Shown here one piece after another: positions 34,964 to 44,298 of a DNA stretch of 64,000 bases. This DNA comes from Curvivirga sp965219885. Lineage in GTDB: Bacteria; Pseudomonadota; Alphaproteobacteria; UBA8366; Aestuariispiraceae. Both the position numbers and the translations under genes were made by a program. Numbering within the stretch: position 1 is the stretch's first letter; every line of letters begins with the position of its first letter. A model generated the notes under the pieces. That model saw only the letters and a list, made by a program, of their open reading frames with translations. It had not been told where the DNA came from and searched no databases. The DNA lies in the NCBI RefSeq assembly GCF_965219885.1, contig NZ_CBDCOT010000009.1, forward strand, positions 992,001 to 1,056,000, given 5' to 3'.

Positions 34964-36175
34964 TTACCTAGCAACAGTAATTTGGACATTTTGTTTACGG
35001 TTATAATAGCGTTTGGCCCAATAGGTGACGGTATCATCCATATAGGCTTGCAATTCACTCATAGAGACCTGACCGTCTTCGTTACCATATTGTGGACCAT
35101 CAGCTTCTCCCTTCATGCCTTTGATATAATGATAGGTGAAAAGACCGTTCTCTTTGTTTTTGGTCCAACTGGCCAGTTGATTGGTGGACCCGGCTGTTAT
35201 CACGTTCAGTTTCGGGGGGATGGTTGTTTCTTCTGTATTCATAAAGACGGGGGATGCATTACGAATGACGGTGCCGGCATTACTATTTCCAGAAAAGCAG
35301 CTTTCTAGAATAACCGTGGTGGATTTTGTATTAATCTGACTGAGGTTTTTATAAAGTAAGTCTAGTGGATACCCGTCTAGATGAATGGTATCGGCGGTGG
35401 CATCAACGGGTACTAGATAGGCTTCTCCATTCGGGCCGGGTGCCCCATGACCCGCATAATATACATAAAGATCAGAGCGGCCTTCTCTGACCCAATTATA
35501 GGCACGTCCTTGATAGGTTCTATCATTGCCAAAGATGCGGGCTAAATCCGCCTTTGTTGCGTTGTTCAAATGAATGATATTTTCTTCGAGAATACCCAAG
35601 TTTTCCATGGCAAATTTTTTGAAAACTAAACCATCATTCTGAGCGGGTGTGACATCAGGAATATCCTGCCCCTTTGTGCGATAATCCTGGTTTCCGATGA
35701 TGACCGCAATACTGGCAGCATTGGGTGCAGATCGATATGTATGGGTCGATTGGGTTGGTGTAAGGGATATGTCCTTAGGTTCAGCTAGGGCTATTTGAGG
35801 TTGCGCGGTTTGAATGGGGGACAACGTGTTAATTAACATTCTGAATTGTGTTTCGTTTTCGTATTTAGCCCTTTTATCGTTAACTTTATATAAAGCACAT
35901 TTCCCAAAACTTTGATTATAGCCACCAACAATCGCGAAGAATGCATGGCATTCTTCAATTAATTTTTTATAAGTCTCAACAGGGTCACCAGTCACCACTG
36001 CACCAAAATATGAGGTCTTAGAAACATACCAGTCTTTGGATACCAGGATTTTGACTTGGGAGGAGGTATCCCAATTGTTGTATTCTATGCGGGTCATTTT
36101 TTTTGCATGACTAGCACTCATCATTGCGATGAGACAAATTATAGATAGGAAGAAGCTTTGTTTTACCTTAAGCAA
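34964..36175 (-). CDS. Exported caspase-family (C14) protease
   Basis: About 403 residues from TTG 36175, which has GGGAGGAAAGG upstream; a TTG at 36193 is also in frame. Signal peptide FFLSIICLIAMMSASHA. A unique N-terminal domain (residues about 30-125) precedes the caspase fold: SIAVIIGNQDYRTKGQ, catalytic His in YVYYAGHGAPG and catalytic Cys in TTVILESCFSGN. YGNEDGQVSMSELQAYMD near the C-terminus looks like an EF-hand. Secreted or periplasmic metacaspase-like peptidase; substrate unknown. Tail to tail with the RES gene. Confidence 0.85.
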   Translation of the reverse strand: MLKVKQSFFLSIICLIAMMSASHAKKMTRIEYNNWDTSSQVKILVSKDWYVSKTSYFGAVVTGDPVETYKKLIEECHAFFAIVGGYNQSFGKCALYKVNDKRAKYENETQFRMLINTLSPIQTAQPQIALAEPKDISLTPTQSTHTYRSAPNAASIAVIIGNQDYRTKGQDIPDVTPAQNDGLVFKKFAMENLGILEENIIHLNNATKADLARIFGNDRTYQGRAYNWVREGRSDLYVYYAGHGAPGPNGEAYLVPVDATADTIHLDGYPLDLLYKNLSQINTKSTTVILESCFSGNSNAGTVIRNASPVFMNTEETTIPPKLNVITAGSTNQLASWTKNKENGLFTYHYIKGMKGEADGPQYGNEDGQVSMSELQAYMDDTVTYWAKRYYNRKQNVQITVAR

Positions 36176-36442
36176 TTTTCCTTTCCTCCCCAAAAGCGCA
36201 AATTATTTAGATTACAATTATCTTTAAAAAATTAATCCAAAAATGACAATATCAGAACTGGTAAGTTGCACAAGTAACGAACAAGTCATTATGTTGGAAT
36301 AGGTTATGAAGTGATTAGGAATGGTTTTACTCCAATCATGTTTGTTTTAATATCTGAAAGCCATTCAGATCTGAAATCTGGCGTAACCTTGAATTTGATA
36401 AGAGATTATGTCAGGATTTTTAACATAACATTCGGGGTATTT

Positions 36443-37270
36443 ATGACTAATATGCATATGCGATTTTTGTTTGTATTTCTGATGACGATGTTTTTTACAT
36501 CCAACATAAGTCGTGCTGAAACAGTTTCTTATGTCAGATATCAAACCGAAACTGGTATCCGCTTTGGTATTCTAAATGGAGATCAGATTGAAGAGTTAAG
36601 CGCCGGCCTCTTTCCAGTATCTGAAAAAACAGGAAAAAGAATTTCTGTGGATGAGGTGCGTTTGTTGCCGCCGACAGATGCGCGCAAAGTCTTTGCCGTT
36701 GGGATGAATTTTGCTAGCCATATTGCCTCTTCTTCCTCACAGCCACCGCCTTTGTTTTTAAAACTTCCTAGTTCATTGATTGGAAGTGGCGAAGATATTG
36801 TCCTGCCGTCAGATGCCAGTAATGTGCATTTCGAAGGTGAGCTTGTCTTGATCATTGGCAAGCGCGCAAAAAATATATCCGAAGAAGATGTAGAAGAATA
36901 TATTTTTGGATTAACAGCCGGAAATGATTTAAGTGAGCGTAACTGGCAAGGACAAGATTTACAGTGGATGCGCGCGAAGGCAAGCGATGGGTTTGGTCCC
37001 GTCGGGCCGGTGCTTGTGACGGGACTTGATCCAAATAATTTGTTGCTAACGACACGGTTAAATGGCGAAATTGTGCAACAGGAAAATACACAGAATATGA
37101 TCCATAAACCGTCTAAGGTTGTGAGTTACTTAAGTCGTTATTTTACGTTGGAACCCGGTGATATGATCTTTATGGGTACACCGGGGCGTACAAAATCTCT
37201 TAAGGATGGTGATATTATAGAAGTCACAATTGAAGGGATCGGAACATTAACAAATCGTATAAAGAGATAA
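36443..37270 (+). CDS. Fumarylacetoacetate hydrolase-family protein with a signal peptide
   Basis: 275 residues from ATG 36443; a longer frame to 36311 would bury the signal peptide (MRFLFVFLMTMFFTSNISRA). The FAH fold is evident: KVFAVGMNFASHI, VHFEGELVLIIGKRA and LTAGNDLSERNWQ supply the Glu-Glu-Asp metal ligands, and LEPGDMIFMGTPGRT is the C-terminal mark. FAH-family enzymes are normally cytoplasmic and act on beta-dicarbonyls in catabolism, so export is unusual. Flanking genes do not suggest a pathway. Confidence 0.82.
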   Translation: MTNMHMRFLFVFLMTMFFTSNISRAETVSYVRYQTETGIRFGILNGDQIEELSAGLFPVSEKTGKRISVDEVRLLPPTDARKVFAVGMNFASHIASSSSQPPPLFLKLPSSLIGSGEDIVLPSDASNVHFEGELVLIIGKRAKNISEEDVEEYIFGLTAGNDLSERNWQGQDLQWMRAKASDGFGPVGPVLVTGLDPNNLLLTTRLNGEIVQQENTQNMIHKPSKVVSYLSRYFTLEPGDMIFMGTPGRTKSLKDGDIIEVTIEGIGTLTNRIKR

Positions 37271-37296
37271 AGTTTTAAATAGAGGAACTCCTCCGT

Positions 37297-37791
37297 TTAT
37301 AGAAATTGGCTCAGAATGATCTTTGTCGTAAATCCACCAAGATATAATCCTAATCCAAAGATAAAATGTGTTATGAGGCTTTTTAGTCGTGCGTTATTGG
37401 GCTTGGGCAGATTGCTGCCTGCGATACCCATGCCGAAACATGGTTGCATCAGGAAGAAAGGAAATACAATAGTACTGATCCCAATAATTAGGGATTGAAT
37501 AAAAGTCGGCGAAGACCCCCATATAAGAACCAGCATAGCCGCGAAAAGAATACCGATAACATAATGTGAAACCCAGCCGATTATGCTTTCTCCGGCGATT
37601 TTGGAACTTTTCCCAATACCTTGATGTGTTAGTTTTCCGTTGAATATATGGCCTATCCAACGACCAACCATGCCATAATTTAATCCCACAATATTAAAGG
37701 CTGCCTTTAAAAATAGAGCCCAGATATCCATGATGATGGTGGCAATGATACCAATAAGTGCGGCATGAATGAAAAATGATAGAATATCCAT
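37297..37791 (-). CDS. DUF2938 family membrane protein
   Basis: 164 residues from ATG 37791, preceded by AGGAAG. Four hydrophobic helices are visible (IHAALIGIIATIIMDIWALF, VSHYVIGILFAAMLVLIW, SLIIGISTIVFPFFLMQP, FIFGLGLYLGGFTTKII), and the pattern MVGRWIGH and PCFGMGIAGSNLPKP fits DUF2938. Function unknown. Confidence 0.8.
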   Translation of the reverse strand: MDILSFFIHAALIGIIATIIMDIWALFLKAAFNIVGLNYGMVGRWIGHIFNGKLTHQGIGKSSKIAGESIIGWVSHYVIGILFAAMLVLIWGSSPTFIQSLIIGISTIVFPFFLMQPCFGMGIAGSNLPKPNNARLKSLITHFIFGLGLYLGGFTTKIILSQFL

Positions 37792-37890
37792 TTTTATCTT
37801 CCTGAAATCCAATATTGTTTTCAGGATAGAAGTTCAAGCCGACTTGAGGTCAAGAAAGAATTTATGTATCTGATGTTTGAAGATAAAAGA

Positions 37891-38691
37891 CTAGTAGATA
37901 TATCCCTCTACAATTTTTTCAATGCTGCCATTTTGTTGCATCTCAATAATGATGGAGTCTAGTTTTTCGATAAAATCATTTTTATAAGAGGGGTTGTTGT
38001 TTCTACTATAAGCTACATACCCCCATTCTTTTTTGATCACGGGTCCAAAGATTATATTATCTGCCTTGGCAGGTTTAATACTTTTCTTTTCAACTAATTT
38101 TTGTAAACCATATTCAATCGACATGCGGTCATTGGCGTAGCAAGGCACACGTCCGCCTGTAAGTTTCATCAGATTAACTTCATTGCCGTCACCACTTTCC
38201 AGCGTGATAACTTCAACGCCATTTTCAAATAAAATGGATCGATCAATGACCTCAAACCCTCTGTTAATGGCGATGGTTAGGCCGTGAAAGTCATTTGGCC
38301 AAAAAACGCGTCGGGTATTTCTAAAGACATCTTCACGACAGACGATTACGGTTTCTTCGGCATAGATAGGGACAGAGTATCGCGATATAAAGGGTCTTTC
38401 ACTGGGGCGGTAATAAGGGGGAAGCAATCCTAAGGCGGTTCCCTTTTCAGTTTCTCGTAAAGCCCGTTTCCAGGGTAGGGGAATAAGGTTAATATGATAT
38501 CCATCCAGTTTTTCATCTGCCATACGCAAGATATCCGGATAGATGCCTAATAAATTACCATTCTCACTATAGGAATAGGGGGGATAACTATTATCAGTTA
38601 CAATAGTGACTGTTTCCTCTGCCAGAGTAGCGCTTGATAAAAGGCTCCCAAAGAGGAGGTGAAAACCAACCTTGATACATTTTGAAATCAC
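37891..38691 (-). CDS. Family 3 extracellular solute-binding protein
   Basis: 266 residues, GTG start with GGAGAT upstream. Signal peptide VGFHLLFGSLLSSATLA. Mature part starts VTIVTDNSYPPYSYSENGNLLGIYPDIL, the classic PBP2 amino-acid-binding opening, with PWKRALRETEKGTALGLLPPY further on. No ABC permease or ATPase gene is adjacent, so it may serve a distant transporter or act as a sensory orphan. Confidence 0.87.
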   Translation of the reverse strand: MISKCIKVGFHLLFGSLLSSATLAEETVTIVTDNSYPPYSYSENGNLLGIYPDILRMADEKLDGYHINLIPLPWKRALRETEKGTALGLLPPYYRPSERPFISRYSVPIYAEETVIVCREDVFRNTRRVFWPNDFHGLTIAINRGFEVIDRSILFENGVEVITLESGDGNEVNLMKLTGGRVPCYANDRMSIEYGLQKLVEKKSIKPAKADNIIFGPVIKKEWGYVAYSRNNNPSYKNDFIEKLDSIIIEMQQNGSIEKIVEGYIY

Positions 38692-38894
38692 GACAAGGAT
38701 CTCCTAACAGCGTTGAGCTGAGATGAATTTCCGCGGATTGAACACCTAAAAATTTATGGGTTTACCTAATTTTCGAAGTGCGTTTTGAGTTATTTAAGCA
38801 TAACTAGATTTCAAATACATTAATTAATTTAGGTTCTTATAATATATTAAGGCGGAGACATTTGATGTTAACAAAAAGGATCTTGCTAAAGAGA
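38692..38894. other. 203-bp intergenic stretch
   Basis: AT-rich. I see no gene or clear structured element beyond the likely promoter of the solute-binding protein. Confidence 0.3.
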
Positions 38895-39479
38895 TTAATG
38901 CATCAAATTTTTAGACGTGTAAGCCGCTTCATTCAAAGCTTTAAGTACTTCGATATCTATGCGTGCTCTATTTTCATTCATCATGGATTCAAACATGATG
39001 AGATGATGAAGGGCGGTCGGGATTTCGATATCCCACATTAATTTGGAAAGATTGCGTCGGGCCGCATCCAGATCCTGAGATTGAATATCATGTAGGATTA
39101 AAAGTAAGATTTTTTCATCATCACTTACCTTTCCACAGGATGCACAGCCAAGCAGAAAGGGTTTTCTAACATTCCTTGTGAGGAAACTTAGAAAGGAATC
39201 CCAATGATGGGCCGCATCCTTCCCGCCCAGAGAACAAAATTTCTGTGTCCAGATATTAAGGGCTTCATGCAACTGGTTGTCCTGAATGCCGCGCATATTT
39301 AGATGGGCAATTTGGGACCATACCCGTGTCACGCATAGGATAAACTCTGAATAATCTCGATATTGGCAAGGTACCAGTTCATCATCCAGATATTCATTCA
39401 GTAACTCCTGATCTTCCTCATGTTGAGTTTGAAAATGGAACATATGATGCATGGATGATTTTGTTTGTTGTTGAGACAA
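38895..39479 (-). CDS. Hypothetical helical protein
   Basis: Not recognised. 194 residues, TTG start with AGGG 7 nt upstream. No signal peptide or membrane helix. Predicted mostly alpha-helical, His/Met-rich N-terminus (SSMHHMFHFQTQHEE) and one CASC pair near residue 112. Isolated gene between two exported-protein genes. Confidence 0.55.
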   Translation of the reverse strand: MSQQQTKSSMHHMFHFQTQHEEDQELLNEYLDDELVPCQYRDYSEFILCVTRVWSQIAHLNMRGIQDNQLHEALNIWTQKFCSLGGKDAAHHWDSFLSFLTRNVRKPFLLGCASCGKVSDDEKILLLILHDIQSQDLDAARRNLSKLMWDIEIPTALHHLIMFESMMNENRARIDIEVLKALNEAAYTSKNLMH

Positions 39480-39706
39480 GATTTTACCCTAAAGTTGTAT
39501 GTGAGACTGTAACTTGTCTTCATAGTAACGGCATTTAAAAATATATGCAATTAATAATCATTATTAAATAAGATTTTTATGTTTCATTTTCCAGTTGGTT
39601 AGATGATTTAATATTAGAATTATCTTGTATGTGATTTTGATTGAGTTACACTCATTTGCAGACAGCGTGTTTAAGGGAAATTCTGCTTACAGGGAAGGAT
39701 TAAGCA

Positions 39707-40045
39707 ATGAATAAATTTATGGGCGGTATATTGGGTGTATCTGGCATGTTCTTAGGATTGATATTGGCAGGCCCCTCAGCAACAGCGGGGACTGTTGTTG
39801 TGTGTAATTCACCAGCAACCGGTATGTGTGGCGAATATGATTTAAATAATGCGCAAACTGCGGAACAATATATGCAAAGTTGTAAAAGCATGGGCAGCCA
39901 AGCAAGTTATGGGGGGCAATGCAATCGATCGGGTGCGGCATGTCAACATAGCTCCGGGATCGGGTCAGTAACCACTTATGTATATAATCTAGATCCAAGT
40001 GTGGTTCATGAATCCTGCCGACAAAATGGGGGCACACCTTTATAA
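39707..40045 (+). CDS. Small exported cysteine-rich protein
   Basis: 112 residues with a signal peptide (GGILGVSGMFLGLILAGPSATA). The mature part of about 85 residues has six cysteines, enough for three disulfides in the periplasm, and Ser/Gly-rich stretches (QSCKSMGSQASYGGQC). Family not recognised. Monocistronic; an ACACC/GGTGT inverted repeat spans the stop codon. Confidence 0.65.
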   Translation: MNKFMGGILGVSGMFLGLILAGPSATAGTVVVCNSPATGMCGEYDLNNAQTAEQYMQSCKSMGSQASYGGQCNRSGAACQHSSGIGSVTTYVYNLDPSVVHESCRQNGGTPL

Positions 40046-40072
40046 GGTGTATTCTTATATCCTGAGGGGTAT

Positions 40073-41629
40073 TTAGGCGTTATATGTATCTTGATATCTT
40101 GATCTTATACGATTGATGCCGTCTATATTTTCAAATAGCAGGTCTACGATTTCAGGGTCGAAATGTTTGCCGCGCTCCTGATTGAAGAGTTCATACACTT
40201 TTTCCAATGGCCAGGATTTTTTATAGCAACGATCACTGGCTAACGCGTCATAGACATCTGCAACTGCGGTTATACGTGCTTCGATTGAGATATTTTGGCC
40301 TTGTAACCCCTCTGGATAGCCTGAACCATCCCATTTTTCGTGATGCTCTTTTGAAATGGTTGCGCCGACTTTAAGAATTTCGCGTTCGGTATCATTCAGC
40401 ATATTATATCCGATGGTCGTATGAGTTTGCATTGTGGCCCATTCGATTTCATCTAGCTTTCCAGGTTTATTCAGAACGGCGTCAGGTATGCCTATTTTAC
40501 CGAGATCATGCAATGGTGAAGCATGTTTTAGAATTTCGGCATCACGTTGTGACATGCCTAATTTTAAAGCGAGCAAGCGCGACATTTCGGCAACGCGCTT
40601 CACATGATTACCGGTTTCTTTTGATCTAGTTTCTACGGCTTCTCCCAGTCGATAGACAACTTCTCTCTGGGTATCCATAATTTCTTCTCGAAGGGATAGA
40701 TTTTCAAAAGCAACGAGGACATTTTGGGTGAAAAGTTCTAACAAGTGTTTCTGTAAATTATCTTTGATATGTATACCTTTTAGATAAATCGCCTTTAACT
40801 GGCCGTCATTGCCTCTTGAGGCTGCCAGAAAATCGCCCTCAGAATAAAAACAACCTTCTCCTAAGTTTTTCATCACGCCTCTAAAGTGGCTAGGCAGAGC
40901 TTCACTAATGTTTTCGCCAACAAGTGTCTGCAGGTCGCCTGTGCCTGCAACTACCTTAATGAACCCGTCCTCTTCATGAGCCGCAGCGCTGGCTATATCG
41001 TTAAGTATGGCACCATCTTGTGCATACATGATGGAAGATATTTGTTGCAGAACACCACTTGCAAATTCGTCAATATATTGACGTTCAAAAATATTCTTGG
41101 ATGAGTTAATAACTTTCTCTAGGCCTTTGGTTGTATGTTCCAAAGCCAGTATATCTCTATAGGCACGTAAACAAGAATAAAGAAGCGTATAGAGTTTACG
41201 GGAAGTTAATTCGGTTTTCTCTTTATAATCGTTGATATCATAATTTTTGATGATTTCCTCTTCCGGCGCCTGTCCAGGTTGCCCGGTTCTTAAAACAATA
41301 CGTGTCTTAGTATTCTCAAGATCTTCACGGATATATTTGGCAACTTCCAGACCAGCATGATCTGTTTCCATGACAACATCTAACAGGATTAAAGCAATAT
41401 CGTCATGATCTTCCATGATCTCTTTGGTTTCTGTGCCGGAATAGGCGTGAATAAGATCTAGTTTTGATCCTTCAAAACTGAAATTCTCCAAGGCCATCGT
41501 GGTTATTCTGTGTACATCTGCATCATCATCCACGACTAGGACTTTCCATAGATTTTCAGAACATTCTGCTGAGTTTAAAGATGTATCTTCTAGTTCATCT
41601 TCCGGGGCAAAAACTAAGGTATCATTCAT
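40073..41629 (-). CDS. Response regulator with REC, DUF3369 and HD-GYP domains
   Basis: 518 residues. The receiver domain (KVLVVDDDADVHRITTMALE, phosphorylation Asp in ALILLDVVME) is followed by a DUF3369/GAF-like sensor region about 160-320. The HD-GYP phosphodiesterase domain has HASPLHDLGKIGIPD and HHEKWDGSGYPEGL, so the HD and GYP motifs are intact. It should hydrolyse cyclic-di-GMP under control of the kinase encoded just upstream, whose stop overlaps this start as TAATG. Confidence 0.94.
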   Translation of the reverse strand: MNDTLVFAPEDELEDTSLNSAECSENLWKVLVVDDDADVHRITTMALENFSFEGSKLDLIHAYSGTETKEIMEDHDDIALILLDVVMETDHAGLEVAKYIREDLENTKTRIVLRTGQPGQAPEEEIIKNYDINDYKEKTELTSRKLYTLLYSCLRAYRDILALEHTTKGLEKVINSSKNIFERQYIDEFASGVLQQISSIMYAQDGAILNDIASAAAHEEDGFIKVVAGTGDLQTLVGENISEALPSHFRGVMKNLGEGCFYSEGDFLAASRGNDGQLKAIYLKGIHIKDNLQKHLLELFTQNVLVAFENLSLREEIMDTQREVVYRLGEAVETRSKETGNHVKRVAEMSRLLALKLGMSQRDAEILKHASPLHDLGKIGIPDAVLNKPGKLDEIEWATMQTHTTIGYNMLNDTEREILKVGATISKEHHEKWDGSGYPEGLQGQNISIEARITAVADVYDALASDRCYKKSWPLEKVYELFNQERGKHFDPEIVDLLFENIDGINRIRSRYQDTYNA

Positions 41630-43779
41630 TATATATTACTCCCTTGATCCAAAATGCTCTGATCTATTTGTTGTTGAGTCTTTTTGTCGGTTGTTATGTT
41701 TTGAGGTATAGTAATCAGGAATTGTGTTCCCTTTTCAGGTTGGCTGATACACTTAATTCTTCCTTTCAATTTTTGAGTAACCAGATTGTAGACAATATTC
41801 ATACCAAGGCCGCTGCCACCTTGGCCTCGACGTGTGGTGAAGAAAGGGTCAAAAATTCGATTGACCGTGGCGTTATTCATTCCCTTACCATTGTCATTAT
41901 ACAAGAAGTGAATGAAGCCATCATTTGCTTCTGCATGAATAGTGACTTGCCCTTCTTCATTCTCTGGAAAGCCATGGATGACACTATTCATTACAAGATT
42001 TGTAATAATTTGTGCGATAGACCCGGGGTCGGTTGTGATACTGAGATCATCTTTCATATCTGTATCTATGGTTATATTCGTTCGCTTCAGCTTCGGCGTC
42101 AGGTTGAGAAGGACTTCTTCGATATATTCGCGAAGATATAGTTTTCTGATATCTTCTGAAGACTGATCAACGGCGACTTTCTTGAAGCTACCAATGAGCT
42201 TTGCCGCACGACTTAAGTTACTAAGGACCATCTTGCAGTTTTCTTCGGCATTCTCAAAGAATGTATCTAGATCAGATTTCTTCAATGCACCTGCATCAAG
42301 TTTTGATTTTACTTCACCCAGTTTTTCCTCAAAAAGGGATGCTGCTGTGACGCTAATTCCAATTGGTGTATTGACCTCATGGGCGATGCCGCTGACTAAC
42401 CCACCTAGGGACGCCATTTTTTCAGCCTCAATCAGTTCATTTTGCGTAGCCTGAATAGATTGTAAAGCATTGCCAAGTTCGTGATTGGACTTACGTAATT
42501 CTTTTGTTCTTTCTGTGACTTCTTTTTCAAGATTTTCATTGAGGGCTTTAATTTTAAACTCTGTTTCTTTCCGGGCCGTAATATCTTCATAGGTACCTAG
42601 AAGTCCAACGCATATGTTATGTGCATCAAATAAGGGAATTTTGTTTGTTTTGATCCATTTTTCGTTATTTTGATCATCCAAAAATGTCTCTTCCATATTC
42701 AATTTTGCCTCACCGCTTTCAATAACTTCTTTATCTTGACTTACGAAAATTTCGGCTTGCGGTGCATCGAACATATCATGGTCTGATTGTCCTTCTAATT
42801 CGTGCGCATTTTTAAGGTGACGATCTTCGATATAACTTTTGTTGCCGCCTTGATAGATACTGTTCACATCTTTCCAAAAGACACGAATTGGAATGGTATC
42901 AAGCACATTCTGTAAAAGATAACTTGTGGTTTGGAAGTCGGACTGGCTGGCTTGCAATTGTGCGGTGAGCTCTATTTTGTTTTTATTTAGCCCGTCTAAT
43001 TCGTTCTGTTCTGATGTGACGTCACGATAGGTAGTTACAAACCCGTATTCCATAGGTTGCCCGGCAATTTCCAGATAGATACCGTTCGGTCTTTGTCTTA
43101 CAAATTTGTGAGGTTCAAACTGGCGAGCTTTCTCTAATATCGTCTCAACGATTTCTTCAGGGTCTGCATCACCATATTCACCGCGCTCTACATTATAGCG
43201 CACCATAGCTTCAAATTTGGTTCCGGGTTCACCGAGTGATAATGGAAATTCAAGTAGTTGCAAAAATTTGCTATTGCAGATCTTCAATCTTAAATCTCTA
43301 TCGAATACAGAAATACCATGTGGCAGGCATTCAACAGACACACGCATAATCTCATTCAGTTCTTTACCATGTTCTTGAAGTTGCGTGATGATACGTTTGG
43401 TGTGAGTTGCATCTTGATAGGTTGCAATGAAACCACCTCCCTTAATCGGGGCGCAATTCACGATGATTGTCTGTCCGTTCGGGCGTACCCTTTCAACTGA
43501 AAAGGGTTTGCCTGAAGTCATCATCTTTAATCTATCTTCTACGACGGCTTTGGCATGATCTTTTGGGCCATATTCACCACGTTCCGCATTATATTCATGG
43601 AAAACACGTAATGCTGTTCCCTGGACGGAAAATTCTTTTGGATAGTTAAGGGTTTCTAAAAATGCGTCATTGCAAACGATTAGTTTCTGGTCCGCATCAA
43701 AAATAGATATCCCAAAGTTAATCAGATTAATGATTTCATATATTTTTGGGCTTAGAAGTTGCTTTGCTTCTATATTCAT
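41629..43779 (-). CDS. PAS-domain sensor histidine kinase
   Basis: About 716 residues from ATG 43779; a TTG at 43824 is a less likely start. Three PAS domains (two PAS-7-like repeats, INFGISIFDADQKLIVCND and HGISVFDRDLRLKICNS, then one near IPIRVFWKDVNSI) precede a coiled coil. The dimerisation helix carries His in VSGIAHEVNTPIG, and the HATPase domain has NLVMNSVIHGF and GGSGLGMNIVYNL. No membrane helix, so a cytoplasmic sensor. Probable partner of the HD-GYP regulator. Confidence 0.93.
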   Translation of the reverse strand: MNIEAKQLLSPKIYEIINLINFGISIFDADQKLIVCNDAFLETLNYPKEFSVQGTALRVFHEYNAERGEYGPKDHAKAVVEDRLKMMTSGKPFSVERVRPNGQTIIVNCAPIKGGGFIATYQDATHTKRIITQLQEHGKELNEIMRVSVECLPHGISVFDRDLRLKICNSKFLQLLEFPLSLGEPGTKFEAMVRYNVERGEYGDADPEEIVETILEKARQFEPHKFVRQRPNGIYLEIAGQPMEYGFVTTYRDVTSEQNELDGLNKNKIELTAQLQASQSDFQTTSYLLQNVLDTIPIRVFWKDVNSIYQGGNKSYIEDRHLKNAHELEGQSDHDMFDAPQAEIFVSQDKEVIESGEAKLNMEETFLDDQNNEKWIKTNKIPLFDAHNICVGLLGTYEDITARKETEFKIKALNENLEKEVTERTKELRKSNHELGNALQSIQATQNELIEAEKMASLGGLVSGIAHEVNTPIGISVTAASLFEEKLGEVKSKLDAGALKKSDLDTFFENAEENCKMVLSNLSRAAKLIGSFKKVAVDQSSEDIRKLYLREYIEEVLLNLTPKLKRTNITIDTDMKDDLSITTDPGSIAQIITNLVMNSVIHGFPENEEGQVTIHAEANDGFIHFLYNDNGKGMNNATVNRIFDPFFTTRRGQGGSGLGMNIVYNLVTQKLKGRIKCISQPEKGTQFLITIPQNITTDKKTQQQIDQSILDQGSNI

Positions 43780-43906
43780 AGGGGGCTGCTGCCTTCCATT
43801 TCTAAAAAGACACCACTTACCCAATAGTGGAATATTAGCTTAGTTGAATGGAAAGTTCAATATTACGGCCTTGATCTTGCCGCATTCTATTATTAGATAA
43901 GCGGTT
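43780..43906. promoter_or_regulatory. Divergent promoter region, kinase / metal operon
   Basis: 127 bp. TTGAA and TTCAA, each next to AATATT, form a loose inverted repeat around 43830-43863, a possible metalloregulator site. Which regulator binds is unknown. Confidence 0.35.
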
Positions 43907-44257
43907 ATGAATTACGTCTGCAAATATTTGCGCCGAGGGGCGGCAATTGTGATGCTAAGCCTTGTGGTATTGGCAGGATTTTCTGCATCTATGAATATTT
44001 TGCTTAGTCATGATGTGACGCCGGATATGGAGTTATCCAATCATGATGGTGATCATCAGCATGATTTCGACCCACATGATATGCATTCACATAAACATAT
44101 TCATAACGCGGCGGATCATTCCCATGAAACGCCGGTGACTGCGCAACGCAAACCAATTGAGGTTATGCAAAACGTTGCCAAGGTCACATTTTCTATTCCA
44201 CCAATTCCTGTTTCCAATTTGTTTTATAGTCTGGATCGCCCGCCCGCTATTTCCTGA
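43907..44257 (+). CDS. Small His/Asp-rich exported or membrane-anchored protein
   Basis: 116 residues. An N-terminal hydrophobic helix (AAIVMLSLVVLAGFSAS) is followed by a dense His/Asp region (NHDGDHQHDFDPHDMHSH) suited to binding zinc, nickel, cobalt or copper in the periplasm. Nothing else is recognisable. First gene of a unit with a HupE/UreJ protein 41 nt on, supporting a metal role. Confidence 0.65.
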   Translation: MNYVCKYLRRGAAIVMLSLVVLAGFSASMNILLSHDVTPDMELSNHDGDHQHDFDPHDMHSHKHIHNAADHSHETPVTAQRKPIEVMQNVAKVTFSIPPIPVSNLFYSLDRPPAIS

Positions 44258-44298
44258 TTTTTCTTAATAAATCAGTTAACAAATATATTGGAAAAATT

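Noticed and set aside
34964..36175. Caspase as a fourth gene of the RES cassette
   Set aside because: Opposite strand, convergent and exported, whereas the cassette proteins are cytoplasmic. Neighbourhood alone does not link them.
41581..42141. 186-codon plus-strand open frame opposite the histidine kinase
   Set aside because: Antisense to conserved HATPase sequence; no independent support.
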